Origin: Takakia lepidozioides
Lineage: Eukaryota; Streptophyta; Takakiopsida; Takakiales; Takakiaceae
DNA length: 60,000 bases
Assembly (NCBI GenBank): GCA_030704615.1
Contig: CM060731.1
Coordinates: 77,172,756-77,232,755 of the forward strand
Direction of reading: 5' to 3'
Shown in pieces: positions 32,478 to 45,099 of the stretch (positions are counted from its first letter, which is position 1; each line of letters begins with the position of its first letter). The notes below the pieces were generated by a model, which saw nothing but the letters and a program-made list of their open reading frames with translations, made no database searches and was not told the DNA's origin. The position numbers and the translations under genes were made by a program.

Positions 32478-33605
32478 ATGGAGGAGGAGATTTGGAGCAG
32501 GCTCCCTTTCGAGTTAGTGGTGGTAGTGTTGGCCTGTTTGCCTTATCCAAGTCTTGTCCGCTTTAAGTCGGTTTGCAAGTTGTGGAATTCCCTCCCATCC
32601 ACTGCTTCTTTCCAACAACTCTGTCAGCACCTCCCTCTTCACGAAGATTCCTATCTCTTGTTTTTAGGCAGATACTATCAGGATGGATACTGCCAAGATG
32701 TTTGCACGTTGGATGGACACGGATTCTGCATTTGCCCCTTGGATGCATACTGCAAAGATGTTTGCACGTTGTATGCGCCCACAACTCGACGGTGCCATTG
32801 GATTGGCGTCAAACTCCTCGAGGATAATTTAGTATTCAGAGTTTGTGCTGCAGATGGAGGGTTATTTTGCATGTTAATGGACAACGACTTACTCATTGTG
32901 TACAATCCTCTGTTGAACAGTTCCAGACAATTGCCTTCCCTGCCTCACAACAATTCAGAACATGTGGAGATGGTGAACATGATTGTGGATAGATGCAGCA
33001 ACACCTACAAGGTCCTTGTCATGTCACTTGAGGACTACAGAGGACATTGGAGAACGCACATCTATGACTCAACATGCCAGTGTTGGACCGAGACTGGAAA
33101 CATGCCCTCAATAACCTCTGCGTATTGTAGAGGAAGTGTGATATGTGGCCCTACTCTCTTTGCTCTATTTTTTGGAGAGAAAGGCTACATTTTGGCTTGT
33201 GACATTGGCATGGGTGTGTGGACTAAAGTTGCTGCACCGATGCCTGGTGATTCTGGTTGGTCTTGTCAACTTGTAGAGAGTGAGGGGCGCATGTTCCTGC
33301 ATGGGCCGCCTCACGGTCAAATTCACGTCTCACCAACCGTCTGTGTGAGGGAGTTGAAAGTTTCTACAACGAGTGCAGAGTGGCTGGAGATTGCAAGAAC
33401 TGAAACTAGTTTAGACGCCATGTACTCTTTTCAAGTGGGGAGCCATGACAATCTCTCATTCATGTGGACCAGACCCAAAGCACTTGTGATATATGACATG
33501 AAGCAACACACATGGACGTCCACTCGATTTCCACCTGAATTACGAAGAGGGTTGATGTCCTTTGAGGTTTCGGTTGGCAGTCTTAGTTTAGGTGCAAAAG
33601 TCTAG
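32478..33605 (+). CDS. F-box protein with kelch-like C-terminus
   Basis: A single-exon gene of 375 residues. F-box proteins recruit substrates to SCF ubiquitin ligases through SKP1. The F-box is at the very N-terminus: MEEEIWSRLPFELVVVVLAC, then LPYPSLVRFKSVCKLWNSL. The rest resembles the beta-propeller region of plant F-box/kelch proteins (ADGGLFCM, VYNPLLNSSRQLP, DRCSNTYKVLVMS, TETGNMP, GPTLFAL, DIGMGVWTKV, YDMKQHTWT). The ATG was chosen because its context is shared with the relative at 54,382; the frame upstream has no ATG. A 60-bp tandem duplication (32681-32740 repeated from 32741) adds 20 residues near residue 70. The gene begins about 240 bp past the MULE end. Substrate unknown. Confidence 0.85.
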   Translation: MEEEIWSRLPFELVVVVLACLPYPSLVRFKSVCKLWNSLPSTASFQQLCQHLPLHEDSYLLFLGRYYQDGYCQDVCTLDGHGFCICPLDAYCKDVCTLYAPTTRRCHWIGVKLLEDNLVFRVCAADGGLFCMLMDNDLLIVYNPLLNSSRQLPSLPHNNSEHVEMVNMIVDRCSNTYKVLVMSLEDYRGHWRTHIYDSTCQCWTETGNMPSITSAYCRGSVICGPTLFALFFGEKGYILACDIGMGVWTKVAAPMPGDSGWSCQLVESEGRMFLHGPPHGQIHVSPTVCVRELKVSTTSAEWLEIARTETSLDAMYSFQVGSHDNLSFMWTRPKALVIYDMKQHTWTSTRFPPELRRGLMSFEVSVGSLSLGAKV

Positions 33606-34619
33606 ACAAGCTGTTCTTTTGTTTTAGAACATGTTCCAATTCCATCATAGTGCAAGAAACCGGGAGACTTGTAGAAACCAGGAGACTTGTATGGCTTCTT
33701 CTTTCCCTTCCCTTGTTGGGCTCCCATGAGCCATGTGCTTGTTGCCTCATGGCATGGTTACTTTGAAGGAGATTAGTTTTTCAAAAGTTGTGGTGGGGCA
33801 AGATTAGAATATGCAGCCTGCATACTGATATGATGAAGTTGGTTGTCCCTTTCTGTGCTCATAACTCTTGAAAGCCTCCTAACAAGTACCGAACACTAAT
33901 ATACTGGCATCACATATACTGCACTCTTCATCATATACTTCACAACGCCAGCCTAAACGGCCTACATGACAACTTTAACATCCCTACTACAGTTATCCAC
34001 CACTGTTTCCACAGTATTCTTATCGCTATCCGGTCCCTCACAGCGAACCACAAATTGATCCTTGAGGCAGTTTGGTTTGATAAAGTGAAGAAGATACAAT
34101 GTACATGTAGACAAAGCACCCATACCCACTCTGGACAGATGAGAGAGACAATGTACTGATGGCAATCAAATGTTTACAACCTGTGCTGATTCCACCATGG
34201 TTTTGCAGGAGAAAACCCAATCTCCACTGGTCATAATTGGAAAATCTGGTAGAACACTGTTAGACCCTCCACAGCTCTGTGCTTCAAACCCCACTGCTCT
34301 GGGGAGGTGGATAGTTGCACGTAGATGCCCACAACAGGAACTTCCAGGGTGCAGTTGACGAGTAGCTCCTAAATTTTTAGAAGTGCCTCATTGTCACCCT
34401 CCACAAAACATGTGGTCACTGGATCCCAAGAATATTCTTGGGAGTCCCCAAAAAAATCAACTTTTCACTCTGGCATGCCTGATCGAGCTGAATAGAAGAC
34501 CCCGACGTAAGATGCACTGGAACCTGCCCTTGAACATGTTGGTTCCTCATAGACCTTGGTACCATTTCCTCTTAGCATCATTCTACACTAAGCCATGGCA
34601 CTCGCAACTTGGTTCTAGA
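33606..34619. other. Convergent 3' flanks of F-box and prefoldin genes
   Basis: 33,610-33,760 is shared with the 3' flanks of the other two F-box copies (for example CCTTGTTGGGCTCCCAT). No exon was recognised in the remainder. Confidence 0.55.
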
Positions 34620-37600
34620 TCATGACACAGACATTGCCATGACCTGGCGAGCAAGGGCAGGGGAGTTCTGTAATAACTCTCTGAAATTGCCCTCCACCTC
34701 CTTCATCTGCCTCTCCATATACTCTTTAGAGCCCTGCAAGTGGAGCCATTGCTCAAACATAGTCAAACAAGTATCATAGTGGAGAGCATGAGTTTGATTT
34801 CAGACATACTCCTCAATGCCTCCATCTGACACATGGGGCTGTGATTGCAACACCGGTCACATGGTGGGGTGAAGAGGATTCATGAGCGATAAATAAACTA
34901 TATCATCCACAGGGAGGAGAGGGAGAGAGAGAAGAAAGAAAGAATAGGTTACAAAAATAATCCCGCAATAGCCAGAACCATGTCCCTCCTGCAAAGCTTG
35001 GACGAACAAATGATATATCTGCATACCTCTAAGGTGCCAATGGCATTGTCACATTCGTCCGCCCTTTCTTGTTGCTCCTTCAGAAGAGTATCCTTGGGCT
35101 CTAGAATGAAGCTGCCCCAGGTAGGCCATTTGTCCCATAAATTCAGTATTACTATGCAAGAAATACAAAATGACGAGCTCATACATTGATGCCTGTGCAT
35201 TCCTCAGTTGCTACTTGAAAGTATTTTTGACTTTTCATGAGTCTTAGCAAATGGATCCCTCATTCATAGGAAACAAAGCACCTTCCCTATTATTGGAAAC
35301 CAACTACGCCATTCTGAAAGCGGATGTGAGTGTAAATCAAATATACTATGTTTGACATAACACACACAGGAGATAAATTCACAACCACATAATTGCAGAG
35401 ACCCGGAAAGACTCACGCTTTGCCTGCACAAGCAACCAACATCACAACACAGCCACAAATCCAATTAGGCTAACCTCCAGCAGCTTAGGAGGACAATCGC
35501 CTCTCATTTTAGCAGCATTATCCATCTCACTAAAATGATGCAGAAAAAAGCCCAAACACACACACAAGCAAATTCTTGCCTCCATTATACAGGTACTCTG
35601 TCAGTAATACAAGTTCCTATCTTTTCAAAAAGTTTGGTAAACAGGACAGCTTAATTCCAAGTCCTCAAAAATATATCTCAGTCAGAGTAAGGTTTCAGGT
35701 CCCGACCTGCTTATTACCATGTACAAAAAACACACCCAAACACTCTTGCAATTCTACACTAACTCAAGATGAGTGAGGGTGGATGGTCTGATTATGTACC
35801 AACAGCACGATACGTGTTCGTGCCCTCAGGAAGGCGCTCCAGCTCTTCAAGGGTGAGAAATGCACGCTTTTTTTCGGCCTCTTTGTTGCGGATCTGCATC
35901 TGGATCTGCGCCCAAAAAATATTTCTTCAGTTGTATCGAACATAGGTGACCAACCATCACCAATCCTAGAGACTAAGAGCTCTAATCTGAACTGGAACAG
36001 CTGTAACTTCCATAGGCACGTCCGCAGGTTGGGTATGCATTGAATGTTGGCAATTATATAACCTTGACAGCATGAGCTCCACAGGAAAGTTTCCCTCCTG
36101 GAGTCATTTTGAGGTCAAGACACTAGGGGATTGGACTTGGGGGCAATTTCCATGGCATTGCACGTCGTTGATGCCTATCAGGTTATAGGGGATGGACTGC
36201 TAATGGGCAGATTTAACTTGCTCTCTACTGTAGCCCTCTACCTCAACACAGATCTGAGAAAATCTGCCTGGTTGCACTGTCATTACACTACAGTGGGACA
36301 AGAAAGAGAGGGATACATGTAGTGATTTACAGTTCCGTGCAAACATTGGCTGTAGAGTATCCTTGACTACGTAGACCCCCCTGGAGCTGCTTGTGGGGTT
36401 TTACCCACCAGGGTACGGAAACTAAGATGAGATTGCCATAGGGCTTACACACACAGCCAACGACAACCCAGTGATGGGAATTGAACGAGCTGATTAAACA
36501 TTATGCTTACAAACCCTATATTATTAACAGCACTGCTACTTGGGATCCCAATTTGGCCGCATCCGTGCCATATAGAAGCACTGCCACCATCAGTCAGTGT
36601 CCAAAAAAGACCAGAGAAGGAACAACCTGGGAATCTCAGCAGAGTGGAAGAAAGAGAGTCATGCACTCAGTAGACTGTCCAAAAACCAAAAGCTTGATCC
36701 ATTACTAGTACCTCTGGTGGAAATCTCAAATTTGAAGCTAATGACGAAGAGACAGACCTGCTTTAGCTTTGTCGTTGTATCTACCAGTCGCCCTTGTAGC
36801 TCAACAAAGGCCTGCCCAACAAAACAACAGCTCAAAGACTACCCGTGATCAGTTGGGATCCTGCAATGACTACATCGCAACATGTTTTTAGACAACAGGT
36901 TGCTAGAGTAAAACCGAAAATGTGGGATATTGTCTCCACGTACTCCTGACTTACAGAGAGCCAAAACCTATCTCCTCGGAATATGAAACACTTCGTTTCA
37001 TATTCACTAGGGGCACACGCAATTCTCCTTCATACACACCCTAGGGTTGACACACACAGAAAGAAGCTACGTCAAAATGCCCTTCAAGCAGGAACTGCTA
37101 ATAGGTACATTATTAGACTTCAAATGCTAATGATATTTCAGTACTCGTCTCCCCTTCATCTGCTTGGACAGAATTGGGCGTAGTATGTATCCCGCTGGTA
37201 CCCAGCAAAGCCCCCTGCCATCGCAAGCTGCCTCATTTCGACACCAACTATCTTGAAAGCGTACAATAGAATAGTGCACAGACGTTAAGATGTTATCACA
37301 GTGAGCTTCGACCGTCCGCCTCTGTCACTGCCTTACCTCCCTCTCCCAAAACGGCATGCTCACCTCATGGCGTAAATCAGCGGTAGAATCCCAAAATAAG
37401 CCTTGAGATGCCCATGCCACAACTATGGGTATCTATCTCGTCAGGAAGAATGACTGCAAGACTCGGCATAACCCATCAAAGATGAAAAATCACAGAAGAA
37501 CAATTTGGTTTCCGGGACAAATCACCTTCCAGTCAGTCGAAAAAGATTACACGAAAAGCCTGAGTTGGAAAGAAGCCCATTACCATCTTTCATTCTCACC

Positions 37601-37692
37601 TCCAAAAACACATGTTCTTATGACTGCAACTGAACGAAAAGAGGAGAAAAGCAGGTGCGGTCACGCACCTCTTGATTCACTTCTGCTGCCAT
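34620..37692 (-). CDS. PFD1: Prefoldin subunit 1
   Basis: A beta-type subunit of the prefoldin hexamer, which hands nascent actin and tubulin to the CCT chaperonin in the cytosol. Five exons: 37669-37692 (MAAEVNQE), 36758-36811 (AFVELQGRLVDTTTKLKQ), 35800-35905 (QMQIRNKEAEKKRAFLTLEE to TYRAV), 35027-35151 (SFILEPKDTLLKEQQERADE) and 34620-34733 (GSKEYMERQMKEVEGNFREL to the stop). Heptad-patterned helices flank a short beta region, as in the family. Predicted length is 140 residues against about 128 for plant relatives. The extra residues come from exon 4: the only canonical acceptor that keeps phase adds VILNLWDKWPTW before GSFILEP. The gene is divergent from AP-1 mu. Confidence 0.9.
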
Positions 37693-39018
37693 TGTAACCT
37701 TCCCAATCCGATCTCAGATCTGCGCAATGACAATGGGGAGAGAAGCTCTGATTTCTTTTAAGTATGATTTCCTTCGAAGTGAAGGAGATGGGAAAGAAAA
37801 GACGAGCCACTATAGCACAGCTGATCATGGGCTCAAATCCCGGAGATGGGATTCCAATGACTATATAAAATGGGTCTGGATTATTTTGCCCCCCTTTAAG
37901 AGAATAAAATAAACGCTGGTGAGGGAGATGAGTGGAGGTCTGGTGGGAGTGTGCAGAAGAGAGAAGTATCTCTTCTTCCTCGCTGCTGCTCTGGCTATGG
38001 CGCATGGCGCCCTCCACGCCCCTCTCATCTGGTTGGTTTTGTATCCCTCTGCTTCTGTTGCCCGAGGTTTCGTGGAGGAGGATCATTTTCTCGCTTGCTG
38101 AGCCTTTTTTTTTTGGCTCTGTTTTCAGATCGGAGTTGGATCGCTCATACTAGGTTTGGTCAGATTTGGAACCTAACAACAGTTCGGTTTGCTTTCAGTT
38201 TGGAGGTGATTCCCGTGACTGTGTGCAGAAGCGCATTTTTTTGCCCCAGGGCTGCATTGTGTGCTGCAATGCCGAGTAATCGGAGGTTTTTGTGGTTGTT
38301 TCAGAGCAGCAGCACGTGTTGGAGCTGACGCGGCTTGCGGGACTCAATATCAAGGAGGAAATATTCCTTATTGTGAGTGCCTGATTTCGGATTAGGTGCT
38401 TTCAGGCTTGTTGAGTCCAAGAGCGGAGCTCTTCAGGTTACAGCGTCTTGATTGGTGGTGGGATTGGCTATCTTGTATGAGGATGAACTTTGTAGTGTCG
38501 GCAGTATTTGACTCCAAAACGAATTGTTGCATCGTGGCTCTTAGCGTTTGTGCCTTGTTTGCCACTCCATGTAGCTGGTAGTTTCTACGGGCTGTAAAGT
38601 GTACTTCTGGAGCTGATCTGTCTACGATGCGGCAGGATTTTTCCCTGTGGTTTTAGTGTCATCCAATATAATCGGTGCTTTTCAGTGGCAGCTCAGATTT
38701 AAAATCTGAGTGTAGGTCACAGTTTGGCTTCTCAGTGTTGTTGAGCCGAGAGGGAGAAAATTGATCGCGCGTGTTGTGGCTTGGGCTGGCGGGTGTAGTT
38801 GTGGGAGTTGATGCAGAGTGATGTTGCGCCCATGCTGGTACTGCAACTGCTCAAGTCTTTGGCAGGTGTTGCTCCTGAAGTTAGCCCTCCACCACCATCG
38901 GCGATGAACGCTTCTGGATCCCGTGATACAGGGGCGGTCTCTGGCCACTTGGTTTAGTGCTGGTCAATGAGAGTGTGATAAGCAAGGAAACTGCAGGGTA
39001 GTGTAGCAGATTATCATC
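37693..39018. promoter_or_regulatory. Upstream region between divergent PFD1 and AP1M genes
   Basis: It contains the 5' flanks of both genes. The plus-strand side is CT-rich and may hold an AP1M leader with an intron, but I could not place its ends. No other gene is supported. Confidence 0.35.
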
Positions 39019-42000
39019 ATGGCCGGTGGTGCTGCATCGGCAATTTATTTGTTGGACATGAAGGGTCGAGTTTTGATCTGGAGAGACTATCGCGGCGATG
39101 TCCCTGCAGCTCAAGCAGAGCGCTTCTTTGCAAAGCTCATGGATGGAGAGGTACCAATCTTTTGCTCTATTGAAAATGTCTGGATCTTGTTGATACCATC
39201 AGGAGATCACACACGACAGTGGTTAAATGGGGACAATGAATTGGAAAATTTATTCATGAAAATACTGTCCCACAACTGTCTACCACCAACAACCCCGGTG
39301 GTGTGCACCACCGGCCCAAGGAGGGGACCTGTTTGAGCAGGACTTGGTCTTAACTTCCACATCAAAACTAGGCAAGCTGTTTGGCATTATCTTTGGTGTG
39401 GGCACAATTGTGGATTAGGAAAGATTGGAAGTGGAATTTTTGTAGGTTTCTTTGATACCAAATATCACCAGCTAATGAACTGATAGGTCTGAACTGGAAA
39501 TGGCACATTGCTGAATTACCGACATGCCCCATGACACTGCAAAGTAACTTCTGAGGACTTGACTTGTCTTGGTGCGTAGCATGGCTTTGTCATTTAATTC
39601 ACTCCATCTATGAGGTTGTGCAATTAGCCAAGTTTCTAAGGTCAGATGATAATGTGTACTCTGCCATGCGTTATCTTGTAGCACATCAGGATCAAGTTGA
39701 TGCCAAACTAGACAATGTTTGCACTTGTCCTGCAGGTAGAGAGAACAGTTCTAGAGGCAGCTTGGGTTATTTGTGCCATGCTATTTTTAGGGTTAGGGTT
39801 TGTTCGCCATTTGGTGGCAAAGAATGCTTACATGTGCAGTGAAGAGTAAAATCTGTCACAATCTGTATGGATTCACCCACTTGCGGGGTTTTCATTAGGT
39901 CATGAGTCATGTATAGGCCAACCCAATGTGTCTATCTTTCAATCTCCTCTTAATTTTGTTTGTTGATGTATTGCCACATGTGGAAGTGGAGATGGGCTCT
40001 GTCAGGCTTGTCTCTAGCTTTGCAGGTCCAATCAGAGATTTATTCTTTTACATTTTACAAAAATGTTATCTGCCAGAGTTGGTGCCCTCGGAAAGTCAGT
40101 TCAAAGTAAAGTCAGTCGATGTCTGGGATTGCAGGTGCATTTTATGATCAGTAATACTTAAACCTAACAGAGAACTTCTTTGCTATGTACAGAGTGACCC
40201 AACTTCCCATGAGCCAGTAGTATTGGATGATGGTGTGACTTACCTCTTCATTCAGCACAACAACATATATGTCATGACAGCTTCTAGGCAGAATTGCAAT
40301 GCTGCTAGTCTTCTGCTCTTTCTGCATCGCATTGTTGATGTAAGTCTCATCTCTGTATTGGTTCTGCTTTCAGTATCATCTCAAGAGTATCTTCAGGACA
40401 AGGACCTTTTTAGTAAAATGCTTCTGGACATAGCCCATCATGGAGAAGTCGTTATATCACTGTATGTTACAGAGCCAGCTTAGCCAATAAGGAACAAACA
40501 AGGATGGTAGGGGTTTTCAGGCCGGAGTTCTTAGCCAGGTTGTCATTGTCTCAATTGCAAGGAAACAGTGATGTGTCCTGTTCATGGATCAAGTCTTGGT
40601 ATGTACACAGGTGTTCAAACACTACTTCGAGGAGCTTGAAGAAGAATCATTACGTGACAATTTTGTCGTTGTGGTGAGTGTTCATCAAAGTACAAACTTG
40701 CATTCCTTGTTTTGAAGGATAGGGCATACTACTTTTATACTATGCGTTATTTAAAAAAGCACATGTCTTCAGGCTAACATACTTGGGACTCCTGTATTGC
40801 AGTATGAGTTACTTGATGAGATGATGGACTTCGGATATCCTCAATATACAGAGGCCAAGATTCTAAGCGAGTTCATCAAAACAGATGCGTACAGAATGGA
40901 GTTGACTGCCCGCCCTCCAATGGCTGTCACAAATGCCGTCTCTTGGCGAATGGAAGGAATTAAATACAAGAAGAATGAGGCAAGCTTGAAGTCTCTTCCA
41001 GAACTCTCTGGATGTGGGCTGAATTATTTAGTTTGTGTGTTACTGGTGGCAATGTTAAGTAGCCCTATTGCCATTTTATGCATGAACGCAGTACATCTGC
41101 TTGTTCTTTTGGTTGTCAAGTCACAATGTGGTGGAGGCATGTTGCCACACAGGGACATCCTATACCTCAATCAGTGCAGTCTTTCATAATGTTTCTTTTG
41201 GCATGTAGGTATTTTTGGATGTAGTGGAAAGTGTGAACATTTTGGTAAACAGCAATGGCCAGCTAGTGCGTTCTGATGTGGTTGGTGCCTTGAAGATGCG
41301 CACTTATTTGAGGTAAGAGCCAACCCCTCCTCAAATATCTGGTAAAGATTTAACTGGCAATGGTGGTCCACGTATTTTTTTTTTGGAATGACATCAGCGT
41401 AGAGCATCACAGTAGAAAGTTTTTTTTCATACATATGGATGTTTTTTGAGGGTACAATATGAAAGAGGACACCTTGCTTGCTTGTATTTATCTGCTTTAA
41501 GAAACCTCACATACTCTCACATTTTAGTGAGTACTGCTCCTTTGTGCCACAGTTCTTATCGCTGCATTGTGGGTTGTTTCAGTGGAATGCCAGAATGCAA
41601 ACTCGGCCTAAATGACCGGGTTTTATTGGAGGCACAAGGACGAGCAACAAAAGGAAAGGCAATTGATCTGGATGACATCAAATTTCACCAGTATGTCTCC
41701 CTGTGGTCCTTGAGCATTGGTATACGATGCATCCAGTGAGATGATAATGTGCTTCACAGAAAGTTAGGGTGCAGGGTCTATGACCCAAGCCTATGACCAG
41801 CAGATTTTCATTATGCCATCTGTTCCTCTCACACTTCAGGAACAATATGGGAGGGGGCCCCCTGTTTGTCTCTAAGAGGGTGTTGGTTTGGTCTTACAGA
41901 TGTGTCAGATTGGCTCGCTTTGAGAATGACCGTACGATCTCTTTTATACCTCCAGATGGCGCTTTTGACTTGATGACCTACCGGCTGAGTACACAGGTAT

Positions 42001-43779
42001 GGTAACATCAAGCCTATGATCTACATGACTTCTGAATTTTTGATGGAACCACACTACTACTCCATGAGATGTACAGACTCCTGACTGGGATGGCAGTCGT
42101 TCAACCATGGACACTTGTAGACCTTGGGCAATGTACAGCTCATTGAAGTGTGCTCGAGCATGAACTACCGATGGCTGTCCATAGAAAGGGAGGACAACCT
42201 GTGCAAGTATTCTCAGCAACTGGATGCCTTAAAAAAAAATTGCTTCATGAAAACGGTGTCACCCTTAAGGCTGCAGTTCAGCATACACCATGCTGTTTTG
42301 TTGGTCTGCTTAGAAGTGATGTGCTTTGGTGAGAACAGGTCAAGCCATTGATATGGGTGGAGGCACAAGTGGAGCGACATTCCAGAAGCCGTGTGGAATA
42401 CATGGTTAAAGCAAGGAGTCAGTTCAAGGAGCGCAGGTACTTTTGAGTCTGCTTCTCTTTCAACTTCAGTAAGTGAATGGAACAGTAAATTCAAGATGTT
42501 ACAGTGCACTATTGAATGCGTCAGCTATTGAGCTTCAATTCTATCGAGAGGTAGCTCTGGAGAGGAGTGATTCGATCAGGCCCTCGGAAGTCAGCACTTA
42601 AGGTTGCACTGTATGTGGCATGCATGGATTAGGGAGGTGAAAAAGGGCAGATAAGGGTAGATGGTTTGGTTCTTTACCCTACAGGGGAGAGACTATGGAT
42701 CAGTGCAGAAATCACCTTGGAATCAATTTGATCCATGTTCCTAGGAGGTTTCCAATAGTTCCCTTGCCAGCACATAAAGTTCCCAATCCACAGACATACA
42801 GGATTCAGCGCTTGTTGAGATTCTCGTGCTTTTCATTGCCAGAATATTTTATTTTTGGTGAGGGTTCTCCCAGTTTACTCCTGTTTGTGTACACTAGCTT
42901 TGAGTATCTGTTGATCTCTCCCAAGTGGCTGGTTGTGGGTGCTGGGATAGTACGGCTTCAAATGTGGAGATCGAGTTGCCAGTGCCGTCAGATGCTGCAA
43001 CCCCTGCAGTTCGCACATCCATGGGCACTGCTGTATATGCTCCAGAGAAAGAGGCTCTATTGTGGAAGATCAAATCTTTTCCTGGCGGGAAGGTATGTCG
43101 TGTGATCCTTCAACTATAGTCTAGTTGTACAAGTTGATCACCCACTTGCTCGTTGGGTTGACTGCCTTTTACTTCGTCCTTGCAGAGTCACTCTCTGGCT
43201 TGTATAACATAGAACATAGTTGCCTTCATATGAGAAACAGTTTGAGGCTTCACTTCTTAGGCTCTCAATGGGTTGAATTGCAGTTGGCATCCATGCTTGA
43301 CAGTGGCAAGTTATTGTGTGGGTACCAGACGGTCTCTGACTTTTCCTATGAGGATGTTTTGTAGGAGTACATGTTGAGAGCGAAGTTCGCATTGCCGAGC
43401 ATCGAGGCTGAGGAGCATACAGTTGAAAAGCGGCCACCTATTCGTCTAAAGTTTGAAATACCTTACTTCACAGTTTCTGGAATTCAGGTACAGTTCTTGC
43501 ATATATCCACCATAAGGTAGAGACTATGCATGTATCACTTTGTGTTTGTGTTACTTCTTGTTGCTCAGTCGCGGAAATGCGATGCACGAAGTGACAATGC
43601 TAATGGAAAGTTGATAAAAATTTAAGACACTCTACAATACTCTCTTTTTCTACTGACTTTAGTCTTCTCTACTTTTGTAGGTCCGCTACTTGAAGATTAT
43701 TGAGAAGAGTGGGTATCAGGCTCTGCCATGGGTTCGTTACATCACCACCGCTGGTGAATACGAGCTGCGGATGATATAG
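39019..43779 (+). CDS. AP1M: AP-1 complex medium (mu) subunit
   Basis: The mu subunit of the clathrin adaptor AP-1, which sorts YxxPhi cargo at the trans-Golgi network and early endosome. Eleven exons: 39019-39150, 40193-40339, 40611-40673, 40803-40979, 41209-41312, 41583-41690, 41900-41996, 42339-42436, 42951-43092, 43365-43487 and 43681-43779, giving 429 residues, the normal plant length. The longin part opens MAGGAASAIYLLDMKGRVLI; the mu homology domain includes GMPECKLGLNDRVLLEAQGR and FEIPYFTVSGIQVRYLK and ends GEYELRMI. The remainder closely matches plant AP1M. Every junction keeps phase. Intron 4 starts with GC (40980) rather than GT. The gene looks intact and functional. Confidence 0.95.
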
Positions 43780-45099
43780 TTGAAATTTTATTCTTTATTC
43801 TGTCCTTGTATCGTTCAGTGACGGGCACCAATCGATGTATCCTGCTGCATTCTTATCAAACAGGCTCATTCGCTTTTGCTTCCTACAGGGAAGTCGAATT
43901 CCTTGTTGGTGAAGAGCAGGCTAGTGTGGAGAGGCCCCAATTCCACATCCCTACCGTCTGCTGAATAGTAGGTTCTTTGTAATTTTCTCAATTTGATGTG
44001 AATATCTCGCATCCTTTCTGAAAGTTTTGAGGTGTGGTTCATTTTTCTGATCTCGCCTATTCTGTCATGTACCTCATGTAGAGAAGCAGGTTATAGAAGA
44101 TGGAAATTCTTTGGCATAGCCGCAGGGAGGGTTGTATAAGGGATTAGTGTCACCATAATCATGGAACCATCCTGTGTCTACCATCCTCACATATTCTAGT
44201 TTCATCACAATGCTTCTCTTGCACTTACTTGACTGCCTTCATTCAGTCAGAGAAAAACACCCTGGAATCTCTCTGGGCCAGAACTATGCTGCAGGCCTCC
44301 AACAGAGATTGGAGAAAGTAAGAAGAAACTGGAGGGAGATTGTTTGCTCATGTTTGTAAGATGAGATGAAAATTTGCTTTGTGTCTAGACATTATTGGCT
44401 TGAACTAGTCTTGTTGTGAAAGTGTCAAACCTAAGCAAGCATCAAACTAAAATAATTGGAAACTATAGTATCCTTCTATCCTTCTTGCCTTTCAAGTGAA
44501 TATAACTAAAGAGTCCTGACAGGTTCACTCAATAACCCTCTTTTCGCAACTGGTTCATTATAATCACCACCGGGTACTCCCAACATGTCTACACTCTCTA
44601 GTCTTGCCTAAAGTTTGGCCCTGGCGAGTGGGCTGCTGTCTGCCAGATGCTACTGAAGGCTCTTTGTTGTGTGATACCAATAGAGATTTCTAGAGGTTAT
44701 CAAAGGCAGGTTTAAAGAACATGAGCTCATCTGGCTCATGTGCTTCTCTACGCCTGCACCACAGGATTCCTGGCAGATGGGAAGCAATTCTTCACGGCTT
44801 CTAAGCGAATTTGTAGTTCTTGGAAAAGACAAAATCAGGTGTATGCATCATCTCTCAAAAACAGAGGGATATACGAATCACTAGTAAACAGAGTCACTGC
44901 AAAATTTGCAAAGATAGAAAGATACACTCAAGGGCATGTAGTTGCAGGCACCTTCCTGCAATCCCCTCTTCAAATGAGGCAAAAGCAACCATATCAAATG
45001 AAACCCTATCAAGGGCCTACAGTAAATTTTCAGTCTACAATTATAATGGCACTTACCAAATACAAGTGGAAGAGAGGAGAATTGAGGGTAACAAAAATT
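43780..45099. other. Convergent 3' flanks of AP1M and SEC61A
   Basis: The genes end tail-to-tail. I see no exon, transposon protein or RNA gene. An open frame at 44,740-45,183 (plus) overlaps the last Sec61 exon antisense and has no similarity to known families. Confidence 0.5.
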
